Shown: positions 23,301-36,262 of the stretch, in pieces
Layout: every line of letters starts with the position of its first letter
Numbering within the stretch: the first letter of the stretch is position 1
DNA from: Daphnia carinata
Taxonomy: Eukaryota > Arthropoda > Branchiopoda > Diplostraca > Daphniidae
NCBI RefSeq assembly: GCF_022539665.2
Contig: NC_081332.1
Coordinates: forward strand, 4,187,884 to 4,251,883
DNA length: 64,000 nucleotides
Reading direction: 5' to 3'
The notes under the pieces: generated by a model
What the model saw: only the letters and a program-made list of their open reading frames with translations
Databases searched by the model: none
Told to the model about the DNA's origin: nothing
Program-made: the position numbers and the translations under genes

Positions 23301-26300
23301 ACCGCGAGATGTAAAACAAAACACACACGCACGCACGCACGTAAAATATAATCAATGAATTAATGAGGGGAAAAGAAAAAACAAAACAAAACAAATTTAG
23401 CTTACACATTAAACGATGGCGAATGAAAAATTTCGATTACGTTTCGTGGGATTTGGTTGGAAATTCCAAATTAGGATTGATCGGTTTAAAATTTCACTCG
23501 TTTTAAAATGGTGAGCACATTTTAAAGGAGAAATTGCGATGGGTAGGTTATGCGTTACACGTCTCTTAGTAGCCAATGCTGGAAAGCGAATAAGAAATCA
23601 CGAGCCGGGCCTGCCCAGCTGAACTCTCCTGGCAGCCCTTCAGACGGGAAAAAAAAAAAAAGCGAACCTGCTGAGTTCTGTCTCCATTTTCCCGCTTTGC
23701 CCTTGACCATTTAAAAGAAAAAAAAAAGCGTTGTTTTTTTCCTTCCTTCATCTTTGTGAAAAATGCTGCGCACGTAATTATACAATCACATTTCTCTAAG
23801 GCAAAAAAGAATAAACCATCAAAGTAACGAACGAAAGGAAAGAAAAAAAAAAATACGGTGCAACATTGGCACATAAAATAACACGCTTCAAACAAAAAAA
23901 AAAAATTTAGTATTCCAAGGATGCTGGATCCGCATCCACGTCTCATTAGAATAACGTCCTTTATTTTCATTTTTTTTTTTTTTCTTCGGACAACGCGTTG
24001 GCGAATGCTGTTGCTGCTGCGGGGGAGTCAAATAAAATGTTTGATGATCGTTACAGCCATCGAGAGAGCCTTTCCCTTTTTTTGTTTTCGCGTTACAAGT
24101 GAAAACTTGCCTTTTCAATTTAATGAATAGTTGTATCGCGTTGTGTTGCACGCATCGTGGAACGGACATTCGCAGCCCAGCGGACACTGCAACGCACTAA
24201 AAGAAGCCATGTTAAAAAAAAAAAAAAAAGGACGTCGTGAAAGATACGAAAAGGACGTCGAGATAAGAGCAAGAAAAACAAGTTAAGGAGTGCTGCAACC
24301 ATAATGGGTTAGGCCACGACCCTCTGATGCAATAAATGAAGCTGGAAGGGAGCATGAGGCCACAACAAACTGCGTGAAAAAAAAAAGGGGGTGAAGGCGA
24401 TGGAGCGTAGCCAACTACGTATATCTTTTTTTTTTTTTTTTATAAAGTAAAAGTATTTTTTTTTTTTTCGCTTTTGCTGGGAAACAAATAAAATTTCGAC
24501 AAAAAAAAAAAAAATCTTGCCAAGAAAAAACTGTTTTGCCTCGGCCCTTATTTCTATTTCAATTTTTTTTTTTTTTTAGTTTTACTGCTATCAGCTATTT
24601 CGCGTCGTGACACACGTTTTTTCTCGGTTCCGAAGAGAGGCCATATCGTGTGTTCCGCTTCGTCAAGGGAAAATAAAAAATGGCAAACTTTATTTCTCAA
24701 CGTCAAAAAAAAAAAAAAAAAAAAGCAAAAACAAAAGAAAGAAAGTCAAATATCTTTTGAATGTCGAAGATAAAAGAGACAAAACAAAAATCGTGTGTTT
24801 TATCCTTTTCCCATTTGTTCACAACACATGATTTCAGGTTCTCGATTTGCATGGGAAATCGATCTATCTCTGCTGTAGATCTATCCCAGAAATTGGACGT
24901 GACGTTGTATGGGAAAAAAAATAAAAACAAAAAAAAAAAAAAAAAAAAAATTCCGTTAAGAAAAAATTGAAGGGTGGAATAAAAAAAAAAAAAAACAGGA
25001 AAAAGAAAAAAGAAAAAAAAAAAAAAAGGCCGTTCCCTTAAGAACCGGACGTGGTCCATCGCTTTGTTCAGGCGCCTTGTTGCCTTGGCGTCGTTCAATA
25101 TTCAACGCACAAATTCATCGTTCCCACCTGTAAGGTAGTAGAAGTCGATGCGAGGAGGGAAGTTGGCGTAGTGTATCGATTACGAGAGCTCTCCAAAATG
25201 TGTAATGCACGCACCTGCTAAACGCCTAAATATGCCATGACGTCAACGCAACGCACAGCGCCAGTTGGCCGCGACGTGCAGCTATTCCCGCGGCGCTGGC
25301 AATGACTAACAACCGTTGATGATGAATTCAAACGACAAATAAAATAATACCAAGGAAAACGGAATTCTGCGTTCGATCGATAGGGCGCTGCCACACGTCC
25401 GGCTGAGTCGGACAGGAAGGAAGCGCACAGAGCGCGAAAATTCAAATGAAAAATGGCTCGCTGTCAAAGTTGAAGACGATGTTGTGTGTAAGCTGTGCGT
25501 GTGTGTGGCGGCTTCTTTTCTTTTTTTTTTTTACAAGTTTTGGGTAGAGAGAATGTAATTACGAGGGAAGAGCATCACAAAAACATGGGAGGGGAGGGGA
25601 GGGGTTGTCAGTAAGTAGTACTATATTCGCTGTCAAATGCATCGGGAGAAGAAGTGCTTCGCGTGGTTGTATTACGGGTTGTTCGAGTTCACCAAAGTCT
25701 CACGAACTGAATGTGAGAACTGCTCGCATACACACACACACACAATCATTTTTTTTTTTTTTGAAGGGGAAAAAAAAAAAAAAGAGAAACTTTTGTGAGT
25801 GACTGAGTCACCCCGTCACAACAAGAAAAAATTAAAACTTTGCTCTTTTCAACCCTGTGAACTCAATCCGCTAACTTTCGTCCCCTTCTATTTTTTTTTT
25901 TTTTTTCGAAATCTATTTAACGAATTCATTCCCTTCTAGAATTGGCCGAGCTAACTTTCATTTGCAACGATGTCAAATGCTATTAAGCAAAAAAAAAAAA
26001 AAAATGAAAAGGGGAAAACTATCGACCAATAGTCACCTACACGCCCACACTCAAAAATTAGCAATTCAATTCAAAGTCCGGCAGAACGAACGTGAAACGA
26101 GCAGAGAACAATAGCCGAAGAACTCACGTTCAATCAACAGGTTACCCACTGCAATTCGTGAACGTTACAAAACTAAGTACGAAATAGAAGGGGAAAAAAA
26201 AAACAAAAAAAAAACATAAAAAGCAAAACACACGAATGTCGGTAGAACGTTCGCATTAAAGAACCCCCCCCCCCCAAAAAAAAAAAAAATTGATCGCATC

Positions 26301-28883
26301 AAATTATGATTTTTCCAAATAAAAATGTTTTTGAATTTGTAATGCGAGAGGATTGTTCGTGAGTTCGCCTCTTTTTGTTTTGAACTTGGAACGCGAAATT
26401 TCAAGTAAAAAAAAAAATATATATATATATATAAAAATAAATAAATACACAAAGAATGTCTATCCCCGCAGCTCTCTTCGTTCCGGTTCCCATTGTTGCG
26501 AAAAGGAATCTGAACTTCCTTAACGACCGATGTCCAACATTATTTTATTTTATTTTATTTTTCTTTCGTCGTTGGCCATTGGAGACGCTCGACTATAAAG
26601 AATCTCTACACAAAAATCAATGGGGGGTAGCGTTTTTAGGAAAAAAGGATGAAAACGGACGCAATTCACGTCGTGAAAAAAAAAAAAAAAAAAAGCCTTA
26701 CGGTCAGCCACCGCCTAAAGCTGTTCAGTTTTTGTGTGTGGAAGAGCTTTTTATGTGGACCAAAAGAGAAAAACAAAACAAGAACGCGGTTGTTTTAGCT
26801 CATAATGGCTAGACGAAATGTTAAGAAAAAAAGACCAGCATTTGCTATACGTCTGGGGGTAATTACACAAGAGTTGGTTATTATATTGCGCAGTAATCAA
26901 ATAGCAAAACGAAGAACCTCAAAAACCTTTTTTTTTCTTTTCCAAGAAAAAAAAAAAAAAAAAAAAGAAACCACAACGAAAAAAAAAATAAAATAAAAAA
27001 AATAAAAATAAAGGAGGGGATCTATCATGAATTGCATACCACCATCACCACCTTCCAAGGTTTGGTAAAGCTCTTTTTCCCGTCTACCAAGCCATTCCCA
27101 AAATGATACACACAAAAAATACACACTCCCATCGGTGGCTAGACACTTTTCCTAACCGACTGAACTTGATCAACAAACCATATTTCATTCCACACGCGTG
27201 GTGATGGTCATCCGGAAACCCCCCCCCCCCCCCAAAAAAAAAATCTACCGGACAACATCAAATACGAAATCTCAGCACTTCATTTCTTCACGTTATTCGG
27301 CTCTCAATCATTGATTCTAAAAACGTAAAATGCTGAAAAAAAAAAATAAATAAAACAACATCAAAAGTATATGACCTGGCTAGTTATTTTACTATTGTAG
27401 CAGACGTCATCGACACACCGGCAAAGAAAAAAAAAAAACAAAAAAAAAAAACGGTATCTTAACCATTTTCCTTACATGGTTGGGAAAGACCTACGTAGCT
27501 CAACATTTCCCCTTTTGAAAAAAAAAACTAAACAAAAAACAACTACAGAGGGCAACAACAAAATAAATGGAAGAGAAAAGAGAACTTCCTGTGTGTCCCC
27601 AATAACATACACACACACACACACACACCACGTACTGTTATATAGGTATAGCTAACACGAAGAGAAGAGGACGCCCTTTTTTTCTTTTTTCCCAACGGTG
27701 AACTCTCCTGTGCTTTTTTGAAAGGGCGCGCGCGCGCGCGCGCGTTGTAACACAAGAGTCGATCGTCGTGAGTCCTTCTTTTTTTTTTTCGCTTCCCATT
27801 CTACCCATATCGGGCGTGAGAAACGGAGGAGTAAAAAAGAAGGATAAGAGAGAAAAGAAAAGAGAGGATGATAGCGCACATAGACACACACACACACACA
27901 GACACGTAAATATGTAAGGCGGCCTCATTTTCCAGGTCGGGGGAATGAAGAGTCTATAAAGAAGAAGAAGAAGAAGAAGAAGAAGCAACGGTACCTTTGG
28001 CGAGTAGTTGAACGCGGGAATTTCGAAATGAATCACATAAAAAAAAAAAAAAAAAAAAAAAAAGAGGAATCCAAAATGGAAGATCAGGTCATGACGACAA
28101 CCGACGATGGCCAATAGATTGGCGCTAATGTCTTTTCCTCGAAAGAAACGGAAACTACCAATCAGAAAATTGACAGTTTGGATTGAACGAAAAAAAAACA
28201 AACAAAAAAAAACAAACGCTGTTCAACACACGTCCAGTTACGCAAATGAACCAGCGCAAAAAAAAAAATCAAACAATGTCGTCGATGTATATCCTTCGAC
28301 GAAATAATGCTGGCACGGACACTCAAAAGTTCAAAAGGTGCTGGTACAAGACGAGCGGAGGGGGGGGGGGGGGGGCGACGCAAGTCACATGAGACAGGGG
28401 GGGGGGTTACACACCTGTCCAATCTCGAAAGAAGGTCTTCGTATGTCTTTTTTTTTTTTTCCCCCCACTGACACGAGGAGATAGGGGGGGGGGATGATTT
28501 AGCAAACACACTCACTGAAACACGGAACACGCACACACACACACACACACATACAGAAAAGATTGTGTGTGTGGAGGACACGAAAAAAAAAAAATATGGA
28601 TGGAGGCACTACTAATCCGCGGCGAAGTTGGATTCCGACTGGCACAACACAAAACAACACGGCCGCTATACAACCACACGACCACCGCCGCCACCTTTCC
28701 TCCTTTATTTTTCCCTCCCCCCCTCTCTCTCTCTCTCTCTACTTTTCGCCTCACGGCGGCTCACATGCCGTGTTATTCACCGGGGCGGTCCTTCCTTCTC
28801 TCTCTCTCTTTCTCTCTTTGTGAATAACGTATACACACACACACACACATACCCTCACTGACTAACCCAACACAACTCCACCT

Positions 28884-28914
<31 letters not shown>

Positions 28915-28955
28915 GAAATAAAAAGAAATGCCTCAGGGCATATTGCCGTGCTTAC
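20058..28955. other. Non-coding stretch of simple repeats (probably intron/upstream region)
   Basis: No convincing coding exon was found. It is dominated by A/T homopolymers and short repeats: (CA)n at 20100-20132, (AG)n at 21716-21736, (CA)n near 27605-27628, (GC)n at 27726-27744, (CA)n near 27886-27900, (GAA)n at 27961-27985, G runs near 28360-28375 and (CT)n near 28723-28741. If the upstream exons at 28956-30397 are real, this is intron of the long minus-strand gene. Confidence 0.5.
27603..27901. repeat. Alternating purine-pyrimidine repeat cluster
   Basis: (CA)n, a 19-base (GC)n tract and a second (CA)n lie within 300 bases. Such tracts favour Z-DNA (established for alternating CG and CA). 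No gene overlaps it. Confidence 0.7.
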
Positions 28956-30397
28956 CTTTTGGATGTGCGCGCTTGTAGTAACCAACCACGGCGGAGCTCG
29001 TAGTTCAGGTATTCGTCCGATCGAACAGACACTGGAAACACCACTATACCACTATGCGTAATAGGGCAACCAGACGACACATCATAACCTGTCTCTTGTC
29101 CATCCTTTTTTTTCGATACAAGAGTAGCGGTTACTATCGAAAGAATGACGACAATGAAATTTAATAACTTACCTTAAGGGTATATATAATATTTCTTCTT
29201 CTATGGAGGAAGGACCTTTTTTGTGTGTGTGTGTGTGTGTTCTTATTATTCTCGTCTGTTCCAGTCGTTTTTCTTCTTTTTGGCATTTTTTTTTTTTTGT
29301 CCTATAGGAAAAATTCAAAAAAAAAATATGGTCGTCATCGTTTACATTCTCCTAGTGAAATTCCGGCCTGTTCTTTTTTACATTTTTTTTTTGAAGACGA
29401 AAGAACAGAAAAAAAAAAAAAAAAAAAATGAGGATGAAAGCGCCACTGGGCAAACTGTCAGCACAGGTGCGCTATATTTATACATACGCACGCACACACG
29501 AAAGAGAGAGAGAGAGAGAGAGAGAAAGGAGGCGGGCATTCCAGGTGGATGAACGGAAAAAAAAAAGTCAGGGGGGAAGGAAGAGAATAGAAATGTGAAG
29601 GAAAGAAGAGACTTGAAGAAAAAAAAAAAAAAAAAAAAAAGAAAAAATATGCACGAAAATAAAAAAGAAAAAATTACCCAGGTAATTTCAGCCGTCGTCT
29701 ATGGGCAAAGAAACTTGGCTTTCCATGTTTTTTCCTTCTTCTTTTTGAAACAAAATAAAGGCAGCCACGGTCATTATTACGAGGCGGCATGCTTCCATGA
29801 AAAGAGCAAAAAAAAAAAAAAAAAAATAAAAAATAAGCAAGCCATTGACATTGCATAGTTCTGCAAACCGAAAATAAAGACGTCAGGTATTGGATCGTAA
29901 GTAGGGAAAAGAAGTTTTTCAACTCGATTAGTTCAATCAAACACGTCGATTAAAAAAACGATCGCATTCATGAACGCTTTCTTTTTTTTTAAATTTTTTT
30001 AAGTGCCGAGGTCGAATTGTCGTAATAAACCTCGTTATTTTTAGATCGTACAATCAGCGCGCAAATGAATGAAAGAAAGCACAAAAAAAAAAAAAAATGA
30101 AATGGGAAAGAGAGAGATGAGAGGTACTACTGTTCGTTTACCTGTTGTGGGCGGGTAGTCCTACAATGGATGGCAATCACGCGAGGAACACACACACAAG
30201 ACGCAAAAAGAAAACGTGACGAGAATCTGAGATCTGAAAAGAAGAACGATTTGAAATGGTGCAGGGGCCATTTATTTATTATCTAAAAGTAGAAACATTA
30301 GGAAAAATAAAAAAATAAAATACCTGGCGGGCCACACGGCTCATTGAACTGGGCAGCGGAGTGATGAATTGTCCGTTGTTTTCGCCGTGACCACGAG
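28956..30397 (-). CDS. Candidate upstream coding exons (alternative 5' end of the 13.6-20 kb gene)
   Basis: Three short exons on the minus strand join without phase conflict: 30397-30324 (RGHGENNGQFITPLPSSMSR, then VARQ), a 19-base microexon 30160-30142 (DYPPTT), and 29031-28956 (SVRSDEYLNYELRRGW, then LLQARTSK). Donors are GTATTT, GTAAAC and GTAAGC. The last one ends in phase 2 (AG), exactly the phase accepted by the exon starting at 17832, which would give ...TSKRYGPG. This suggests a long transcript with an N-terminus that replaces the myristoylated MGNTNSS exon, across an 11-kb intron. An internal ATG gives MSRVARQDYPPTT if the first exon is partly 5' UTR. Transcript evidence is lacking, and they could belong to an unrelated gene. 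Confidence 0.45.
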
Positions 30398-32169
30398 CTT
30401 AATAAAGGCCGGACCAATCCAAAGCTGCTAATTGAATACGGCCCGTCTCCTTCTTCCACGATTGTTTTCATCATCAATTTTCATCACCATCATTTCAAAA
30501 CGAAAGGGAAATACAAAATCTTTCTTCAGTTTTACCACGCACACAATTAGATGTAAGTGAAAGTCGGCAGTGAGTCGAAACTCATTTCAAGAGGCTTAGC
30601 GATTTTCGATGCAGATCTCCGACCACCTAAATAAATAAAAAAACAAAAGAAGATCGCGTTCCAAAGAGACACACAATTAATAAATGACATTACGTGGAAG
30701 GGATCCGACGATTCTAACGTAATCCACAGATGAGTAGCGCTGGATTTCGAATCCCCGGCCAAAAATCGACCACCCACCGAGGATGTTTTCTCCATTTTGA
30801 AAAGAGATCCATTTGATTTTCACCTGAAAAAAAAAAAAATAATAATAAAAAGGAAATTTCTCTTCTCTAGAAGACTAGTCAATAACAGTAAAGTACCGAA
30901 ATCCAATTTCGATGTGTTTCTTCTGTCTGACCTTCTCGACGTCACGCGTTTGTTTCTTTCTCGCTTCTTCTTCGTCGCCATCGACCTGATTGGATTGGAT
31001 CGATCGTGTCCACATTGAGAGAGACAGTCCTTTTTTTTTTTGTTTGTTTTTTTCTTTTTCTTCTACGAGATTGACATGGGAGCAAAACGAAAAAAATGGA
31101 CCCGGTCCACACTGCACGCGTTCACGTACCGACGTCATTTTTCTTCAAATGTTTAGGCGTCCCCTTCGGGTACGGAAAATGTGCGCATTCCATAGAAAGG
31201 CCATTTTTCTTTTTTTTTCTTGCATTCGAGTTGCTAAAAAATTACATTTTTCAAAACCCTTTTTTTTTCCTCCTCTTTTTCGTTTTCTTTCTTTGCTGTA
31301 TTTTTCGACACGACAGATCAAAAAAAAAAAAAAAAAAAAGGGTAGGAGGAAAACGAGATAATGTTTGAATAGAAAAACGTTTGAAATCATTTGACGCCAA
31401 AAAAAAAAAAAAAAGAGACTGAACGCTCATTTTCGCCTCGTTCTTTTCCGTCTTTGTCTGGCAAACAACAAAAATCACGAACATCCGCCGCTCACGCGTT
31501 TCAAGGACATTTCGCTTATTTATTTTTTTTTCTTTCTTTTTCAGACACCCAAAATTCTTGTGCCGTAATTTTCAAACGAACAATCACGGCCAGAAAAGTC
31601 GGGGAAAAAAAACAAAACAAAACAAGGGAGAGACCATACGAAAATTTAAATTGGAAATTAAGTGGATACTTTTTTTTTTTTTTTTTTTCATGTGATGAGG
31701 AAATGGATCAAAAAAGAAAAAATTGCAAGACACACGAAGGAAATTCCAGAGAATCAAGTAAGGATTTTTTTTTTTTTGAAATAGTGGCTGCCAACACGCA
31801 GAGACGTCGCGTAATTTTTTCGCTTGTAAAACGTATTCCGGGGCACCGGAAGGGAGGGAACGGTGTAGGAGGGAAACGACATGGAAATGAGAGAAAAAAA
31901 AAAAAGACGTCTATCAACGTACACATACAGACAGACACACAAACCTCAAGGTGAAATGAATCATAGCCTTTTCAAATAGACGGGGAGGATGGCAACATTT
32001 TTCGTGCTAATCAGCGTATTTCTGCACGACTTTCTCTTTTTTTTCCCCATCGCCTTCGTTAACATTAATGTACTCTCTCCCCCCCCCCCCCTTCGACAAA
32101 TAAACAACACAACATCATGGAAGAAGTTCTTTTCTACGACGCCATCGGTGAAAAAAGAGAAAACGCTTA

Positions 32170-32201
<32 letters not shown>

Positions 32202-32749
32202 GGTTAGGTGAATGATTTGTGTTTCCTCTCTCGAAACATCGTCGGGTCCCGGCCTCTTTTTTGGAACATTCCAAAGAAGACGCCAGAGGAGGTAAAAAAA
32301 AAAAAAAAAAAAAAATCAAAAGATTTAAAAAAAGAAATAATAATAAATCATTATTATTATTTTCTTTTAATCTTTTCAAAAGGCAGAAGAAGAAGACGAA
32401 AAGGAGAAAGTAGGTTGCGGAGAAAGGATAAGATGATGGATAAATGAGTGACCCCACTCTATTGTTAAAAACTAAATAGGAGAAATGACTAACAAAACAA
32501 AAGGGAAACGGTGAAAGGACAGCACGCAAAGCGAGTACCCGCAGCGAATGGAACGGCGCCGGCCTAACTACACAACAAAACTTAACCCCAAAAAAATGAA
32601 AAATGAAAAATGAAAAATGAAAAATGAAAAAAATCTTTTGTAATGTCGGATGGGCGGAGTTTCGATATGTCATCGTAAAAAAAAAAAAAAAAAAGAAAGA
32701 AAAAAAAAAAAAAAACAAAACAAATCGTGAGGTCCGGCTCACCAATCTT
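30398..32749. other. Non-coding spacer between the long gene and Sfmbt
   Basis: Mostly A/T runs, (GA)n at 32170-32190 and an aaaaatg-type repeat at 32595-32630. On the minus strand 30795-30693 reads MEKTSSVGGRFLAGDSKSSA and ends in a possible donor (CAC|gtaatg), with an acceptor at 30627. A small protein of about 49 residues is possible but nothing supports it beyond an open frame. It could also be a 5' UTR exon. Confidence 0.35.
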
Positions 32750-35650
32750 TTAGGAAGCTCGCTGGGCCGTCTTGGGAGCAGGTGATTTGGCCACGTCGTT
32801 ACTGGCGCCAGCGTCGATGGCAGTCAACGTCTTTGACGTAGGAGACGTAGTCGCTGAGTAGGTCAGTCGAAGACAACCGATAAGATGGCACAGCCTCAGG
32901 GCCAGCTCCCAATTGAGCGTCACATAGTCCATGATGTCGGCCGGCTGCAGTAAAAGAAGTGACGGGCCGTCCACTTCGTATTGCAGGAGGCGATCGGCTA
33001 ATGGTCGACAATCGGTCGATTGGAGAAAGCGCCAAACGTCGCCAGGCCGCCAGCGATCCGGCGGCGGATCGGCAAGATCCAACCGGCGAAAGGCTGGGAA
33101 ATTCATCGCAGGGAAAGGCTTCTCGCCGACGGCTGCAACAGCACTTTGCGGCGGATGTGAAACTTGGCTCGGCCGACGATCTTCATCCGCAATGATGTGA
33201 TCCGAGCTGGCCAACGGAACGGGATTCTTCCTCGGCCGTCCGCGCCTCTTCTTGGCCGCCGGTTCTTCCGAATCGCCGCTTTGTTGCGGTTGCTGTTGTT
33301 GCGACGCATCGCCGGCCGCGTCAGAGTCTTCCTCGTCGCTGTGTTCGCCCGATTCGATGGCCGCCAGCGACGCCGGGCCGGATTTGTTGGATCCGCCGTG
33401 TTGCTGAAGCTCGGCGCCGCCCACCGGATCCAAGCCGGGCAGGCTCTTGAGAATATCGACAAAACGTCTATGGCGCCAGTTGGGGGCCTTCTTCTTGTGC
33501 TGCCATACCGTTTTCGCCAGGATGCAGCATCGATGCGGACAAGGATCGCCAACGAGTTCCGGAGCAAACAAATAAGGACAGCACTGAAGCTTGTCGCAGA
33601 CCCAGCGGCAATAATTCGGGACGTCGGCGGCTGTTGAAGCCATCGGGACCGTCCCGCGATATGTAGTTTGTCTATACTTGGCTTTCAGCGGCTCCAGTTG
33701 CGTTCCAGGTGGAAGCGGATCACCCGGTTCACCTTGTAATTGCTTCAGTACGCTTCCCGGCTTGTAAGCGCCGTTGAGTAACAGCGACAAGACTTCTTTC
33801 ATCATCAAACTGATGGGGCCGGGACCGACGCTGCGCGGAAGAGCCGCAACCCGGATGCGACTCAGTAATGGCCCGGAGAAACAGCGGAAATTGAAGTAGA
33901 TTTTCGGACACCAATACGAGATTCCGGGCAACGCCGCAGTTCCAGGGGCACTAGTTTCTGACGGTTCCGGAATCTGTTCAGTTGCATTTGGCTCGGGGCC
34001 TTTCTCTTCCACTTCCATTGGGTTTCCTTCGGAAGGGATTGGCGGCTGTTCTGACGATGATGAAGGAACGACGGGCGGAGCCCGCAACGGCCAACTATTG
34101 TCATCACACCAGCCAATTGGAAACAAATCTTGGCTGGAGACGGGCGCTAGAAATTCCGTCGGATGGCCGTCATCGGATACGGGTTTCTCCAGGCGGATGC
34201 GGAGGAGCGTAGCTGATCGTTCAACGTTTGTCACAACACCCACACATACTTCCGCTGGTTTCCATGGGTTGGCCGCCTCCAAGGCCATGCCACGTGTGAA
34301 ACCAGATTCATTTTCGACGTCATTCGACGGGCAGGAATCGTCTGCCTCTGGCCGGAAAACGGTAAAGCAGACGAAGTGAAATGGCGCTTCCGTTCCTTGG
34401 GTATTCGACTCGAGCTCGAAACGGATCACCACTCGTTGAGGATCTACCACTTCAATGACTGTTGCTGGTCGCAGTGCGAGAGGATTGGATGGATCTAGAG
34501 CTTCGATACGATCGCCAACGCTGCAACCGTGAACCGGAACTTCTTGTTCGAATTGCCATTGTTTCCCACTCATCGTGCGAAATTCAGATGACATAGTAGC
34601 TAAGCTGTCGTCTTGAAACAGAGAACGGATTTTCATTGGGGGACTGTAATTCCATGAAGTTGATTGCGAAACGGCCCATCCTTGCCAATGTAATCGTGGA
34701 GATAGGCAAAACAACCATTCGTGATGTACACCGTCTTCGTTATTATCGACCGGAATGCTGGTTGGGAGGGAGTACTTGAGCAACAACCTGCCGCCAACGT
34801 TGCGCACTATGGTGGCTGGCCAAACAGTACGGGGTTCGTGTAAGTCTTCCACTTCCAGTATCATGCCAGGCTTCATTTGCTGAGCCGGGCTGAGCAAAGA
34901 TGCTTCACAGTCGACGGCTTTGTGCTCCTCTAGCAGAGAGGTAATAGCTCCTGATCTCAGTGGTTTCAGATCGGCTGGCGGTTCTAACGGCCATCCTCGA
35001 CTGCTGCTGTAGCCCACAGGGTGGATTTCCACTGACGAAGGATCAGTCCATATTTCATGGGTAGGGTCTTCTCTCCCAACATGCTTTAATCTGAACAACG
35101 TAAACATGACTCTACTGCATCACTTTGATTGATTTTTAGCTCACGTAAAGTGACAGCTTTTTATGGTTAATGATGCAGGAAGAGAGCTTAGAACCTCGAA
35201 TCAATCCAAAATACCACAAACATGCACAACAATTAGGTAGCCCACGCTATGAAAAAGTGTGTTTGACAACGACTTACCGAAGAAATGGACCACATTTCAA
35301 GGTAACATTGGCGAGCCAGAATCTTGGGCGTTGACTAGTCTGAACCTCCACCATCATTCCCTCCTCAAGTAGACTTTGCTGGCATTTGTCAATCTAGACA
35401 ATTATAGGATTTAAATCTTAGTTTAACAAGTTACAACTTTTACAATTATTCGGTAAGAGAATGAAACAAAGTGGGAGATCAACTCACATGATGGAACGCA
35501 AAATTTGGCGCCGATTCAAGCTCCTTGCTTTCTAGATACCGGTCCCAATCGAATTTATCCTTAGTATCTACGTCACAGAACATGAAACTATTCAGCATCG
35601 CAAAGCGAAAATAGCTAAAAAGTTTAATATTTACCAGGCAAGACATGCAT
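32750..35650 (-). CDS. Sfmbt: Sfmbt: Polycomb-group protein with four MBT repeats, SLED and SAM
   Basis: Four exons: 35650-35635 (MHVLP), 35567-35488, 35393-35278 and 35090-32750. Phases close and give 850 residues. MBT1 is about residues 10-109 (FDWDRYLESKELESAP, CGPFLRLKHVG, IHPVGY), MBT2 about 120-220, MBT3 about 225-318 and MBT4 about 333-410 (FTRGMALEAANPWKP, DLFPIGWCDDN). A SLED domain follows at about 462-600 (YWCPKIYFNFRCFSGPLLS, LQCCPYLFAPELVG), then an AT-hook-like KKRRGRPRKNP and a C-terminal SAM domain at about 750-815 (DVWRFLQSTDCRPLADRLL). This is the SFMBT order. MBT repeats read methyl-lysine, and the fly protein is a PhoRC subunit with Pho at Polycomb response elements. There is no N-terminal FCS zinc finger as in fly Sfmbt, and the MBT3-MBT4 linker is unusually short. 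An upstream coding exon cannot be excluded. Confidence 0.92.
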
Positions 35651-36262
35651 GATTACAAAATTCAGCTGGCCATAAAGCGAGACAGATTTCAAAATTAATT
35701 ATATATTCAAGCCAAAAGTTTCTCCCACAACACACAGCCAAACAGAAGATCGTTTTTCATATATCGTCTGCGTGACGTTGCCAAATCTGGAAATTAATTT
35801 CTTCATCATGCGGTTTTCTCTTTGAATTTTCCTTTCTTTTGATCGAATCGACGATTTCTATTGGAATTTTTATGCATGCCAATCACCTAAATAAGGCATT
35901 AGAAATTTTCTAGCCTTAGGAACAAAATGTTTTGAAATTACGCATACTACCATGCGAGAAGAGCAGAAATAATTGACACATACGCACGAAAAGAAATCGC
36001 AAATATGGTCTTTTGTTCTTTACATATATATATTTTTCCAATCCATCATAGTTTTCCTTAGAAAACACATTATTACATTATTACTTTCCCCTTTATTGCA
36101 ATGCCTCAGAGGACAAAAGAAAGGCGATCGCTAATTGTATCCAAGGACGAACATACCATTTCGATTCTTGTACGAAAAAAACAACGTGTTACGGCCATCT
36201 GCGTTTCACTAGCTTTGTCTTAAGGCCGACAACGTCGTTATACAAATCCGAATAGCCTGATA

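Noticed and set aside
23296-23342. Possible CRISPR-like or tandem array suggested by repeated acgcacgcacgc and ACACAC strings
   Set aside because: These are plain microsatellites in eukaryotic DNA without spacers.
25133-25200. Minus-strand reading SIHYANFPPRIDFYYLTG ending in a donor-like gtggga
   Set aside because: A stop codon lies just upstream without an acceptor in between, so it cannot be an internal exon in that frame.
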